From a virus: a stretch of DNA of 41,833 bases. A model generated the notes under the pieces. The model ran no database searches and was not told the origin of the DNA. It worked only from the letters and a program-made list of their open reading frames with translations. A program made the position numbers and the translations under genes. The stretch's first letter is position 1; each line of letters opens with the position of its first letter. Below, one piece after another: positions 6,175 to 15,336 of this stretch. The DNA lies in IMG/VR virus record IMGVR_UViG_3300007508_000014, positions 1-41,833 of that record. One strand, 5' to 3'.

Positions 6175-6489
6175 TTATGCTTGTGGTCCTGGGATCACGT
6201 TTGTAGCACAAGGCCCTTTCTCACTGTTAACTTCCGTAAATTCTACTCTCTGTCCTTCGGAAAGAGTTTTGAACCCTTCCATCTGAATTTCAGACATATG
6301 TACGAATAAGTCACGCGAGTCTACTTCCGCAGATAGAGCGTCACCGTCATTAGTGGTACTTGTTGATAAAGGGGTGGGAGTTATAAACCCAAAGCCTTTT
6401 TTATCGTTAAACCACTTTACTGTTCCTGTAGATACTCCATTACGAGGAGCTGTCATTGTTTCTTCTGTTACTTCTGTTACGTTTGTCAT
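6175..6489 (-). CDS. cold-shock domain protein
   Basis: 104 aa with a CspA-type domain: [18 protein letters not shown] (21-38; RNP1 KGFGFI at 31-36) and DLFVHMSEI (60-68; RNP2). A polar insertion (about 39-59, Ser/Thr/Asp rich) lies between the two RNP motifs, unusual against the roughly 70-aa family norm. An extra 20 residues precede the domain. Such proteins bind single-stranded nucleic acid and melt RNA structure. AAGGAA lies upstream of the ATG. Overlapping short frames just upstream (for example 6491-6574) might encode leader peptides but are not convincing. It ends at a strong terminator. Confidence 0.9.
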   Translation of the reverse strand: MTNVTEVTEETMTAPRNGVSTGTVKWFNDKKGFGFITPTPLSTSTTNDGDALSAEVDSRDLFVHMSEIQMEGFKTLSEGQRVEFTEVNSEKGPCATNVIPGPQA

Positions 6490-6561
6490 ATTATAATATG
6501 TTCCTTATTACTGTTGTTAGGTACTTTATTGTACTATTACTTACTTCTGTGTTACTGCGCT

Positions 6562-6651
6562 TTAACGGACGCATTGTGTTTGTTGTGTTTCCGGTACAGG
6601 TTCTTTTTTTATTTCTGGTATATCACCATATTGTGGGTATGCCAGTAGCAT
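6562..6651 (-). CDS. possible small ORF (29 aa)
   Basis: ATG (6649-6651) preceded at ideal spacing by AGGGAG, ending TAA. The peptide is Pro/Glu/Gln rich without a membrane segment. The ribosome binding site is the main support. It lies between the AAA+ gene and the cold-shock gene and may be a leader ORF of the latter. Confidence 0.4.
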   Translation of the reverse strand: MLLAYPQYGDIPEIKKEPVPETQQTQCVR

Positions 6652-6698
6652 GATCTCCCTATACTCGAGTCCTGCAATTATTGTGCACTTCTACTCTT

Positions 6699-8225
6699 TT
6701 AAAAAGGTAGCTTTTTGTTGGGTGACCCAAACTTGTCTTTCATTGAGTCGAACCCAATCTTTTTAGCAAGTTTCTGGTAAAACATGTCTGCGTCATCAGC
6801 ATACTTGTAAACTTCTTTTAGGTCTTCTTTCATAGAATCTTTCACTTCTTGCACTAATTTTGTTGTTATCTTTTCAGCTTGAGAAGATACTACATAAGAA
6901 AAAGTAGACTGTGCTAGCTCTTTTATCTGTGCACCTGACATATTATCTACAATAGGTTCAAGCTTTTTGGCTTGAGTTTTTGTGATCTTAAAGTCTGGTT
7001 CAAAATATATCTTTGCACAATCCACAGCGTCTTGCCCTCTCAATGTCCCTACTTCTAATAGTTTATCTATTCTTCCAGGACGTTGTATAATTCTAGGCTC
7101 AATTGCCTCAGGGAAATTAGTAGTGAAAATTACATAAGCCCCGTTTTTGTTTGGCTTCTGATTTACCCCGTCTAGAAAATTTAGCACACTTGATGATGCA
7201 CCGCCTGTTGGTGACTGTCCTCCGAACGCTGCTTCAGCATCCTCGAGTATTGCTATCGTAGGTACTCCATGTTTTGCACAAGATGCCAGATGACTTGCAA
7301 GTAAGTGTATTTCTGTACAAAATACTACACTTTTACTATCAGAGTGCTCACGCGCCACTCTATAGGCCATCGAGGTCTTCCCAGTTCCCGGAGGCCCGAT
7401 TAGTGCAACCTTTCTAGTCCCAGGCATTCCATATCTAGTGTATAGATCGACATTATTGAAAAAGAAGTCAAGATCTTTATCTAATGTTCCTATAGTAGGG
7501 TGTACTGTTGGTATCTTATTTGGTTTCTCAACGGGAGCGTAATATATCGTTCCGTGCCCGATATCTTCTAAAACATATGTTCCCGGTTTTGGCTTGGAGT
7601 TGTATCTCCGATGTTTGTGCAACATTTTTTTGTACTTGTACCAGGTTTTTGTTTCTGTAGCAGCTATGCCGTCGACTGAAGCATTCGCACCGCCTCCAGA
7701 TCTCCACTTTGCAAGATACATATAATACCGTGTCGTTTCATCTTGTTTCGTTACTTTATTCTTAACGGTTTCCTCAAAAGTAATCTTGAAGACGCCCAAC
7801 CTGTCCTCAGCAAGAATTTTACCAGGCTTGTACTTAACGGGTCTTAACTTAAAACTACAGTTCGGTACTATGTCTTGTGATAGAGGGGTAATGTCCTTGA
7901 TATGGAAAGTGCGCTGGTTATGTCTTCGAGCATGATGTCTCCATGCTACTAGCATTTCCCATTGTAATTCTGTATCACCTTCTGTTGTTACAAATCCGTC
8001 AGGATCCACTCCTTGTATCAGTGTGGGTACCTGTGCGGGTACCACTGCCTTAGCCTTACCCTTAGCCTTAGATGTATTTTGTCTTGCGGTTTTGGCATCG
8101 CCAGGAGTTTTTGTTTTTGCTGCAGCAGGTGTTTTTGCTGCGGCACCGGTTGATACAAGCAGACGGGCATTTTCTTTATATTGTTTAATTAAGTAATTAT
8201 TTACTATTTCAAATTTTGTCGCCAT
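6699..8225 (-). CDS. AAA+ ATPase with long N-terminal extension
   Basis: 508 aa. Residues 26-62 are Ala/Lys/Thr-rich and probably disordered. A phage-specific N-terminal domain follows (about 70-240). The classical AAA module has Walker A GPPGTGKT (277-284), Walker B IAILED (324-329), sensor-1 Asn in IFTTN (366-370) and the arginine pair of QRPGRID (381-387), as in FtsH/BCS1/proteasomal AAA proteins. All catalytic residues are present. No protease domain is attached, so a remodelling or chaperone role is likely. AAAGGAAA precedes the ATG. It ends in TAA and has no TGA codons. Confidence 0.9.
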   Translation of the reverse strand: MATKFEIVNNYLIKQYKENARLLVSTGAAAKTPAAAKTKTPGDAKTARQNTSKAKGKAKAVVPAQVPTLIQGVDPDGFVTTEGDTELQWEMLVAWRHHARRHNQRTFHIKDITPLSQDIVPNCSFKLRPVKYKPGKILAEDRLGVFKITFEETVKNKVTKQDETTRYYMYLAKWRSGGGANASVDGIAATETKTWYKYKKMLHKHRRYNSKPKPGTYVLEDIGHGTIYYAPVEKPNKIPTVHPTIGTLDKDLDFFFNNVDLYTRYGMPGTRKVALIGPPGTGKTSMAYRVAREHSDSKSVVFCTEIHLLASHLASCAKHGVPTIAILEDAEAAFGGQSPTGGASSSVLNFLDGVNQKPNKNGAYVIFTTNFPEAIEPRIIQRPGRIDKLLEVGTLRGQDAVDCAKIYFEPDFKITKTQAKKLEPIVDNMSGAQIKELAQSTFSYVVSSQAEKITTKLVQEVKDSMKEDLKEVYKYADDADMFYQKLAKKIGFDSMKDKFGSPNKKLPF

Positions 8226-8290
8226 TAATGTTTCCTTTAACTTTGTTTATTTAGCTTTATTACTGTTACTACTAGTTACGAAGTTATGTA

Positions 8291-8335
8291 GTTGTTACTG
8301 TAATTGTTATGTAATTGTTATGTAATTGTTGTTAT
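8291..8335. repeat. short tandem repeat, unit about 11 bp
   Basis: The unit GTTATGTAATT recurs three to four times, imperfect at the ends, between the AAA+ gene and the 69-aa gene. It could be a slippage product or part of the regulatory region. Confidence 0.6.
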
Positions 8336-8541
8336 TTTTGGGAGTGTACCCATGTTTTTTTAAGTATTTGTGCCATTTTACCTAAAATATCGTTAAAATC
8401 AGGTGTTTTTGTACTCATTTTAGGTATTTGTGCTAATTCTTCGTCTTTTTGGTCATAAATATAGAGATTTTGACGTTCAGGTTTGATAGGATGTTGTATT
8501 TTTAATACTTTCTGTATTTGTCGTTGTTTTTGTTCATTCAT
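8332..8541 (-). CDS. small basic protein next to the iteron region (69 aa)
   Basis: Start taken at ATG 8539-8541, preceded by AAAGG. An in-frame GTG at 8584-8586 would add 15 residues, but it lies inside an iteron and is less likely. The protein is Lys/Gln rich with a basic N-terminus (MNEQKQRQIQKVLK) and a helical C-terminus (FNDILGKMAQILKK). Its position beside the iteron arrays makes it a candidate iteron-binding protein or regulator, but no helix-turn-helix is obvious. Confidence 0.55.
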   Translation of the reverse strand: MNEQKQRQIQKVLKIQHPIKPERQNLYIYDQKDEELAQIPKMSTKTPDFNDILGKMAQILKKTWVHSQK

Positions 8542-8578
8542 GCTGGGTACCTTTGGTTTTGAGTTAGTAATAGTTGTA

Positions 8579-9074
8579 TTTACCACGTAAATGGCGGATT
8601 TACCACACGTTTACCACACGTTTACCACGCTTTTTTGGCGATTTACCACAAAAAATTGTAAGTGAATGCTATAATTGCTATTATTGCTTAACTTAGTGTG
8701 GAACTTGGGTTGTTGTGAAAAGGTTGTAAATCTTATTATTGCTATATTTAAGGTTGGTTCCTTCAAGTAAAAAAAAGAGGCCTTTTATACTATGTATAGT
8801 ATATTAGTTGTAGTATAAGTTTAGTATAAATGTTATTATTTACCACACTTTTATTATATAGGGCTACGTGTAGAAGCATTTTTTATTTTTTAGATGTTGT
8901 TTTTCTCCTTACGTAGGGGGCTAGTACTCGAAACACGTGGTAAGCTGAAAACAACACTTTATGTATCAGTACGTAACTTAAATTATTGTTAAATATACAT
9001 TCACAACCTTACGTGTGGTAAAGTTGTGGTAAATGCGTGGTAAGTACGTGGTAAATGTTAAAAAAACGTGGTAA
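8579..9074. other. putative replication origin or partition site: mirrored iteron arrays
   Basis: Twelve copies of a 7-mer are arranged symmetrically. TTACCAC (plus) begins at 8580, 8600, 8611, 8622, 8643 and 8840; its complement GTGGTAA begins at 8937, 9015, 9026, 9037, 9048 and 9068. Within each array the spacing is 11 or about 20 bp, so sites fall on one face of the helix. Many copies extend to TTTACCACACG or its complement. The AT-rich space between the arrays holds a palindrome (8787-8802, arms ATACTA/TAGTAT). No gene fits from 8587 to 9289. This matches iteron-type origins, centromere-like sites or a multi-operator switch. The 9-mer TTTACCACA resembles a DnaA box only loosely. Confidence 0.7.
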
Positions 9075-9079
9075 ATCAA

Positions 9080-9165
9080 TCATTATCATTGTTTGCCCCT
9101 ATTTTATTATTATTGTTTGCTCTTATTATCAGTATTGCTCTCATCATCAGTATTGCTCCTATTAA
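9080..9165. repeat. degenerate ATTATTGTTTGCTC-type tandem repeats
   Basis: Four imperfect copies of about 18-24 bases (ATCAGTATTGCTC, ATTATTGTTTGCTC and variants) follow the right iteron array. An AT-rich tract beside iterons could be a DNA-unwinding element; this is inference. From here to 9289 I see only weak hairpins and no gene. Confidence 0.5.
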
Positions 9166-9289
9166 ATACTCCGCAGGTGTTTTGTAATTGGTGCTTATAT
9201 AAAAAGGGATAGTCAGCCCTGCGAAATATGTTGCTTACATCCCTCTAGCAAATTTTATCTTGTTGCTAAATCACCGCCAATGGCACCTC

Positions 9290-9541
9290 TTATAATGTTC
9301 AGAGGGGCCAATTGAACGGGGACTTATCATTTCCTTTCTCAATTACAAAAATAAAAAGAGCTATTACTAACCCTATTGTTATTACGTAACTAAGAAAAAC
9401 ACCTAGTAGCTGTATTACTGAGAATACTATTGGTGCTAAAAAATAGACCAGTAATCCTGCAACTAGTAATTGAGATCCAAACAATAGGACATCACTGTGT
9501 CGTTCATTAATTGCTAGGATCTTGTCATAAAGTTTATCCAT
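9290..9541 (-). CDS. membrane protein, in-frame UGA near the C-terminus (83 aa)
   Basis: ATG (9539-9541). TGA at 9299-9301 is followed two codons later by TAA (9290-9292), so under code 4 the protein ends ...PFNWPL-W-T-L. Two or three hydrophobic spans (about 18-36, 37-55 and 56-68) occupy most of it. It overlaps the end of the 118-aa gene by 8 bases. A small phage inner-membrane protein of unknown role. Confidence 0.75.
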
Positions 9542-9890
9542 ACACTACCTCATTGAAAACTGCTAACTGTATTATTGTGTCGTAGTCATTTGCATCCATA
9601 TTACATACATCACTTGGATATTTTTGAGTATTATAATACTTCTCTATCCCACTTTTTAATTTTTTTAAGTTTAGTACTTTAAAAGATCCGTCGTCTTCGT
9701 AAAGTTCTAAGGAACCGCCTCTTGAAATGACACTGCTAGCAAATTCCCCGCCTTTATAATCATTACTAACAACGTTAGCTTTTTCGCACCAGTAGTTTAT
9801 TCCACCTTCTAATGCTCCTACTAAAAGATTGTCGACGTCATCTTCCGACAATGATATGTTTCTTTGAACTTTGATATTAATTAATTCCAT
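9534..9890 (-). CDS. conserved phage hypothetical protein (118 aa)
   Basis: The combination of SEDDVDNLLVGALEGGINYW, EFASSVISRGGSLELYEDDG and a C-terminal QLAVFNEVVYG matches a family I have seen in many phage genomes as hypothetical. Soluble, acidic, no membrane span. ATAGGAG precedes the ATG. It is the first gene of the leftward transcription unit. Confidence 0.8.
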   Translation of the reverse strand: MELINIKVQRNISLSEDDVDNLLVGALEGGINYWCEKANVVSNDYKGGEFASSVISRGGSLELYEDDGSFKVLNLKKLKSGIEKYYNTQKYPSDVCNMDANDYDTIIQLAVFNEVVYG

Positions 9891-9913
9891 ATTTACTCCT
9901 ATTTACTTTAAGT

Positions 9914-9935
9914 TAAAATAAGGCGTTAGCCTTAT
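9914..9935 (-). terminator. terminator or attenuator hairpin
   Basis: A 7-bp stem ATAAGGC/GCCTTAT (9918-9924, 9929-9935), loop GTTA, then TTTT on the minus strand. It lies between the promoter-like element at 10024-10033 and the gene that starts at 9890. Confidence 0.65.
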
Positions 9936-10022
9936 CTTCCGATGCATTATTCATTAAGAGATGATTTGTGGCCCACCTCAATGACCCACAGATACATACT
10001 TTAATTGTACCTGTTCGATATT
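9914..10022 (-). ncRNA. putative small RNA or attenuated leader
   Basis: About 110 bases from a GGTATAAGA element to a terminator hairpin. Contains a TGTGG/CCACA hairpin and a 13-codon ORF that runs into the terminator, as leader peptides do. It could be an independent small RNA like those at 2861 and 5986, or an attenuator for the 9534-9890 gene. Confidence 0.4.
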
Positions 10023-10023
10023 C

Positions 10024-10033
10024 TTCTTATACC
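10024..10033 (-). promoter_or_regulatory. GGTATAAGAA element (copy f)
   Basis: Minus strand GGTATAAGAA in the divergent region between the left and right gene blocks. Confidence 0.55.
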
Positions 10034-10041
10034 ATATTCTG

Positions 10042-10070
10042 TTGATTTGTTGTGTTTTTATGGTTATACT
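10042..10070 (+). promoter_or_regulatory. sigma70-like promoter for the rightward block, apparently leaderless
   Basis: TTGATT (10042-10047), a 17-base spacer and TATACT (10065-10070), then 5 bases before the ATG of the spike gene. This is the same TATACT-N5-ATG layout as at 5300-5311, and no ribosome binding site is seen. Confidence 0.6.
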
Positions 10071-10075
10071 AAACT

Positions 10076-11815
10076 ATGGGAATACTAAGAGACAGAGTCG
10101 CAAATACGGCGGTGACCAGGGTTTATAGAGCATTCGTAATAAGTGTCGATAACCCACCTAGAGGCTCCGCAAATGCGGGGCATGCAAAGATATGGATTCG
10201 AGAAGTAGGCGTTCCTGCGGACACGCCGCCCAGAGAAGTGAACCCACCTTCCCCAATACCCGTCGATGACTACGGGTCAGGGGCAGTGTCACTACCCGAC
10301 CCAGGGTCGCAGTGCCTAGTATTTGAGAGCGAAGACTTAGACATAGCTCAAATCTTGACTTATATAGCATTACCGGGGATGAGCGTATTTGGGAACTTAT
10401 CAACAGAAAAACCAGGTATTGGAGGGTTCTTTACTAAGATAGGTGGCAAATTCAAGACAGTTATAGGACAAACAAAGTCAGGCGTTATAAAGCTAATGGC
10501 CGGGCAGTTTTCTAATATAAAGATTAACGCCAAGCAAGAGAAAGTTGACATATCGGCTAAGAATTATAATAAAGTATCAGCAACAGGCTTTCAGTCGGAC
10601 ATCTTCGAAGAAAATACCTCTACACCATTGATTGCTGAGAGTAGAACTAGGCACATGTCTGTGTACACACAGAGCAAGGAGTCTAAAAGGGAAAGTGACG
10701 TTTCTTCTATTCAATCTGGCTTAGGTACCGAAGAAGTGTCCTTAATACCACTAGTCAATAATTATGTTGGAAAGGCAGTTATAAGAGCCGGGCAAGTATC
10801 GAACAAATCTCATGGTTACTACGGACAGCCCACTCATACATATGAAATAGATACTAGACAATCTACAGGAGCGTCCTCCACCCAGAAAGATACAGTCACC
10901 AATTTTAAGTTAGGTTACCAAGGAGAGCACTTTCCTAATTCTACAACAACGTGGAATTCTGGAGGAGCCATGGTAGAAATGACTGCAAAAAGAAACGTGC
11001 CAATGGATATATCCTCTTATGTATTTAGGTATGGTAAATCATTAGGTGACTCTGGGTCAAAGTTCCCCGACGCATCTCCCACTGCTCTTCCAGGAGGAGA
11101 GAAACTGAAGGGGGAAATTTTTAGGCACCAGATCCTTGATGGGCTAAATTATGGCATTCCTTTTGGTACTCCTATTGTAAACCCGCTAGGTGAGGGACTT
11201 GGTTACGACCGAAGTTTGGTTACTTCTGCTGAGAGAGTTTACTCCGAATCTTTTGGAGTTTTAGACTCTACTTTATTGGTCGGTGATGAAGAATACGGCA
11301 GCATATGAAGACACACGATAGGGTCTTTTGATACAGCATTACTCGGCGGCATATCATACAGCAGGCAATTAGGGGGAGGAGCCATAGCTACGCCAACTAT
11401 GCTAAAATCAGAGGTGTTAAGTAACCCAGGAGGAGTCCAGTCTGCAAGGCTTGTAAAGGATTATACTCAAACGGTGACCGGTCCCAAGTATGTCTTGTCT
11501 TCGGAAGGATTGCCAGTCTCCGGGGAAGCAAAAATAGAGCTGGAGAACGGCCCAACTGCCTCAAAGGTCAAAGTCAGCGCAGGCAGTGCCACCAATGCAC
11601 CCGCTGCGGAAGTACTTATAGGAGTTTTGGGGACTGATGGGGATGATTCAGGTGTCCAACAATTGGTTACTAAATCATGGGTGATGAATTTGTTTAATAG
11701 CCATGTGCATCCCACGGCAGCCGTAGGACCTCCTTCTCCCCCAATGCCAATGCCAGACGTAACTGTACCACATTTGCCAGTATCTAACTTTACATCAATT
11801 TTAAAAGCGGAGTAA
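10076..11815 (+). CDS. baseplate spike/hub protein (gp5/gpV-like), in-frame UGA
   Basis: 579 aa when TGA at 11306-11308 is read as residue 411; the frame continues seamlessly to TAA. The N-terminal 110 residues look like the OB-fold domain of tail-tip proteins (...CLVFESEDLDIAQILTYI). The middle is Ser/Thr/Gly-rich beta structure. The C-terminus has the metal-ligand-style motif NSHVHPTA and a Pro-rich tail, as in membrane-piercing spikes. It is the first gene of the rightward late block and would form the needle of a contractile-tail baseplate. Under the standard code it would appear as two genes (410 and 138 aa). Confidence 0.8.
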
Positions 11816-11818
11816 ATA

Positions 11819-12271
11819 ATGTTAAAAAAAGACACTTTAGTAAGTTATATTATCAGTATTTTAGGAAAGAAAACACATAGTGTATCTCAAGGGTTTGTTC
11901 CAAAAGATGACGGAAGCATGGAGACTGTCCCTGTTATTCAGCCTTACTCCGCAGATTGGGGAGTTGACGGGCCTCCAGATGAGTTAAAGCACTTAATAGA
12001 GGCTATAGCGGAAGGAGTTGTAAAACATATACAAAAAGATGCCGAGTTTTCATTTAATACAGTAGTTGGACATTCTGTTACCCCTTTAGCGTCTTCGATG
12101 ACTGTTTTGCCTGGGATATCTACAGCAGGAAGCCCAGCAGCACAGGTTACAGTATCTCCTGGTACCGCCGTTCTTTCGTCATTTGATGTATTAAATATGA
12201 CAGCAGGTCCAGCTAATACAGATGAAAATGCATTTGTCCCACCGATTACTGCAAAGCAATGGATTAAATAA
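11819..12271 (+). CDS. probable baseplate/tail structural protein (150 aa)
   Basis: Starts 3 bases after the spike stop and ends TAA two bases before the next gene. The N-terminal third is helical; the rest is Pro/Ser/Thr/Val-rich with repeated VSPGTAV-like beta segments and ends ITAKQWIK. Position directly after the spike suggests a baseplate component. No family recognised. Confidence 0.65.
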   Translation: MLKKDTLVSYIISILGKKTHSVSQGFVPKDDGSMETVPVIQPYSADWGVDGPPDELKHLIEAIAEGVVKHIQKDAEFSFNTVVGHSVTPLASSMTVLPGISTAGSPAAQVTVSPGTAVLSSFDVLNMTAGPANTDENAFVPPITAKQWIK

Positions 12272-12273
12272 TA

Positions 12274-12984
12274 ATGAGTATATCAAGAGAAGATATAGCA
12301 TCTAAAGCTATAGAAATAGCTAGTGAATACTATGGCGACAACAGTTCTTTATCGGACGGCTCTTTGTCTAGCGACATACTAGCTGGAAAAACAGTTACGG
12401 CTACATTGCTAAGATGTGAACTAATTACGTCAGGGCTAACGGGGGAGTTAATATGGGAAGATACTGGTGAGCCTGCTAACGAGGAATCCCCAAAAATGCA
12501 CTTAGTCAATGAGCACGATGATGAGCTTGAGTACACAATGATTTCAGGTGGTAATATTTTTTATTCATCGACTGGGATTCCTGAAGAGCAGAGAATAATG
12601 GAAACCACCCCTATGGCCGTAAACGGGTTGAACATTCAAGGAGATCCTCCCACTTATTGGACTAATACTCCTGAGTACGAGTACTTTACTACTGTGTCTT
12701 ACGTTGTAAAAGAGGATTTATCAGAAACAGACTGGCAAATGCTGGTTGACAATGGAAAAATTCCTCCTGAGTATGAACATACTGTACACGACAAAGACAT
12801 ACATGGAGATCCTAAAGAAAGTGACGAAGAAGCCGCAACTACGTCTGTAAGCCTTACAGTGTCGGAAAAAGGAGAGTGGTACTCTGATGACCATAAAGAT
12901 GCGGTAATAGCTGCAGCAGTGTATGAGCTGTTAAAAGATCAAATAACTGACTTAACAGCTAGGGTCGAATCTCTAGAAGGATAG
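12274..12984 (+). CDS. probable virion protein with C-terminal coiled coil (236 aa)
   Basis: Very acidic. Short helical N-terminus, a central Thr/Glu/Tyr-rich region, and a C-terminal helix ending in LTARVESLEG, typical of a short trimerising coiled coil. It follows the spike and the 150-aa gene with minimal spacing, so it is probably in the same baseplate operon. It ends TAG; a promoter for the next gene follows. Confidence 0.6.
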   Translation: MSISREDIASKAIEIASEYYGDNSSLSDGSLSSDILAGKTVTATLLRCELITSGLTGELIWEDTGEPANEESPKMHLVNEHDDELEYTMISGGNIFYSSTGIPEEQRIMETTPMAVNGLNIQGDPPTYWTNTPEYEYFTTVSYVVKEDLSETDWQMLVDNGKIPPEYEHTVHDKDIHGDPKESDEEAATTSVSLTVSEKGEWYSDDHKDAVIAAAVYELLKDQITDLTARVESLEG

Positions 12985-13000
12985 TTAGGACAATTAGGAC

Positions 13001-13029
13001 TTGACTAATTTTTAAGTGATTCCTATATT
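13001..13029 (+). promoter_or_regulatory. sigma70-like promoter
   Basis: TTGACT (13001-13006), 17-base spacer, TATATT (13024-13029). About 43 bases of leader follow, with AGAGGAA before the ATG at 13079. Confidence 0.65.
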
Positions 13030-13078
13030 GAAGTGTTAATGGATTGTAAAGTATTAAATAAAATAAGAGGAATAAAAT

Positions 13079-14755
13079 ATGACTAATTTATTTGTGACTG
13101 AACATGGGTTCGAAAAAACTGCAAATACTAAATTAGACTCTGACCATACTCGCTGGGTGAAGCAAATTATCACCAACTTTTTAACGCAGTTTCCGATGCT
13201 ACAGGATCAAGAAGTTTCTGTACAATGGGTAAGCAAAGACGTAGAGAAAGGAACAGCAGTAGGTGCACTAAAAGTTGCGGGAGGAACAGTTCCCGTTATT
13301 ATTAACAATTATGAGCTATCAGCATTGGATGTTATTCTAATGAACGGAAGAGTATACCCATTAACACAGCTCACAATTCAAGAATTAATGACCAAAACTG
13401 ACCCTTTTAAAGGGGTTGCACAGTCTCCACCAAAAGGTGTGACTAGCTTGTTTTCTGGCAACGCACAATATTCACCGGTAGAGTCTGTTTTTAATAGCGC
13501 GTCCGGGACGGAACGTCCTGCTAAGTACGCATCATTCATAGAAAAAGTGTCGTCAGTCAGTAGGGATGACGTAGTTTCTATGTTGAAAGAAATAAATGAG
13601 GACCGAGACTTGCGTAATAATTTCATAACTAATGGACACGAGGCAGTTCTAGAGAAACTAGCTGGTAAAGAGTTCATGACTGAGGAAGGAGAGATGAAAA
13701 ATATGGTAAGAAACTTACCTATAGATAGACAGTTAGTATACTCTGATGACTTGGGGAACCGCTTTGTAAAGCAGGCGAATTCTTCCGTAGACTATGTATG
13801 GACTACTAAGATATCCGACAGCGAAGAAATGAGTAATTTGTTTGCTCAGGATGAAGAGACTGAAAAAACTGCTAGTAATGTTGTTGGGGAAGAAGAATCC
13901 GGTAGTATGCCTAAGTTAGGAAGTTACGGAGCTTGAAAAGTTGGAGAAACATTGACCAAGCCTTTTGAAATCATAGGCATGCAAAAAACTGCTGAAAACG
14001 GAAGTTTTGAGGTTATAGGGTGGACAGGGTTAGACAAAATAGCTTATTACCCGATTAGAGTTCATTCCGATAAGTTGCTTGACCATGACTCCGTACGAGG
14101 AGCCTTTTATGTACCAGGGAATGCAGAGTTTATAGAGATGGAGCAGGAAAAGGTTTCTAGCTTGTCAGACCAGATTAGGGACAAACAACCAGCAGAGAAT
14201 AATGTTTTTAAAGATTCGGTAGGTTTATATTCGTTTTCAGGACCTGAATTTGAGAAATACGGAGAAAGTAATTCTGTAAGAGATTTGTCAAAGACTGACG
14301 CTATTTGGACAGCAGTTCATTGTAATTGCCCAGAAAGTGTAGTAGCAGAAATTAGCAAGCTAGCTAATTGCAGCACTGTCCATATTAAAGAGCCCATTAA
14401 GTCACCAAAGTCGGTAAAAGATATAAAGCGTGACTTACTTGAAAAAGTGGGAGAGTTTAACGAGAAGGTTTCTATCATAATGCCTAACTTGATTAAAGAG
14501 GCTGCAGTTGTAGATGATTCTGCAACAGTAGACGCTTTATTATCGCTAGGAATGGTAAATAAAGGTAATATCATGGAATTTGTGAATATGGTTCCACAGT
14601 ACGAAATGGTATTATCAGAATTAGCTAAAATGCTCATTATATCAAGACTTGGTAAAAGCCAAGTTCCTGAAGACGCAATTCAGCGCGCAATGAGCGGATT
14701 ATCGGAAGTAATTTTAGCATTAAAACAAGTTGGCACTATAGTAGCTGACCAATAG
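13079..14755 (+). CDS. large structural protein with repeated KTA motifs, in-frame UGA
   Basis: 558 aa when TGA at 13934-13936 is read as residue 286; otherwise it would split into 285- and 267-aa pieces in the same frame. The start has AGAGGAA upstream. KTA tripeptides occur in FEKTAN near the N-terminus, in EKTASN just before the TGA, and in GMQKTAEN just after it. The pattern KTA[EN] recurs in the head proteins of this genome and may mark prohead-protease sites. N-terminal segments such as VPVIINNYELSALDVILMNG suggest a globular domain. Possibly an internal or tail-associated virion protein; not assigned to a family. Confidence 0.7.
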
Positions 14756-14765
14756 GAGAAATAGA

Positions 14766-15269
14766 ATGAATATATATGAAAAAGCAATTCTAGACGGGTT
14801 TAAAGAAGGGTTAACAAAAGAAGCTGTAGGCCTTGACGATGTTTCTAAGTTTGTAGACCACTTATTACAAGGTTGGAAGGGAAGCGCATCTTATAAGGCT
14901 GGCAAGTCGGCCGTAGACGCTGCAGGCGGAGCTGACTTAGCCGCTGCTTATAAAGGATACGGGGATAAAGCGGACGATGTGATGTGGGACCTTAAAAGGA
15001 AAAGCATTGATAGCGATAAAATAGACGAATTAGTCAAAAACGTTGAAAAAGCTCAATCTCGGGCAGACGAGTCACTCCTACGAGACGGACGATTCACTAC
15101 TACAAAGAGACGGAGGCAAAGAGCTGCTGCAGCGCTAAAGGGACGTTTAAAAAGAATGTCTGACTATATAGACGAAGAGGGCAAAGCTCCAATGGCCACG
15201 AGCATCGGCCGGCACGCGGACAAGGGACTAGCAGCCGCATTAGGCCTTGTTGCATTAACGTCAGATTAA
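14766..15269 (+). CDS. hypothetical Lys/Arg-rich protein with N-terminal KEA motif (167 aa)
   Basis: AGGAG at good spacing, ATG to TAA. It begins MNIYEKAILDGFKEGLTKEA, close to the start of the 24515 gene product (MNDIEKRALIDGFAQEI), suggesting a shared N-terminal signal variant. The middle is helical and very basic (TTKRRRQRAAAALKGRLKR), and an Ala/Gly/Leu hydrophobic stretch ends the protein. Probably a DNA-associated internal virion protein; inference. Confidence 0.6.
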   Translation: MNIYEKAILDGFKEGLTKEAVGLDDVSKFVDHLLQGWKGSASYKAGKSAVDAAGGADLAAAYKGYGDKADDVMWDLKRKSIDSDKIDELVKNVEKAQSRADESLLRDGRFTTTKRRRQRAAAALKGRLKRMSDYIDEEGKAPMATSIGRHADKGLAAALGLVALTSD

Positions 15270-15336
15270 CTAGGGTTCGCACGTACAGAGCGATTTTTTA
15301 ATTTTGTATCTTATCGCACACCTTTAATTACTTAAT

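Noticed and set aside
8579-9074. CRISPR array
   Set aside because: Repeats are only 7-11 bp, in both orientations and at helical spacing, with no spacer-repeat regularity and no cas genes.
10158-10403. Minus-strand frame opposite the spike gene
   Set aside because: No ribosome binding site, lies fully opposite a long well-supported gene.
11306-11308. Occasional stop-codon readthrough rather than code change
   Set aside because: Readthrough could explain one or two genes, but many genes have internal TGA and none uses TGA as its terminal stop.
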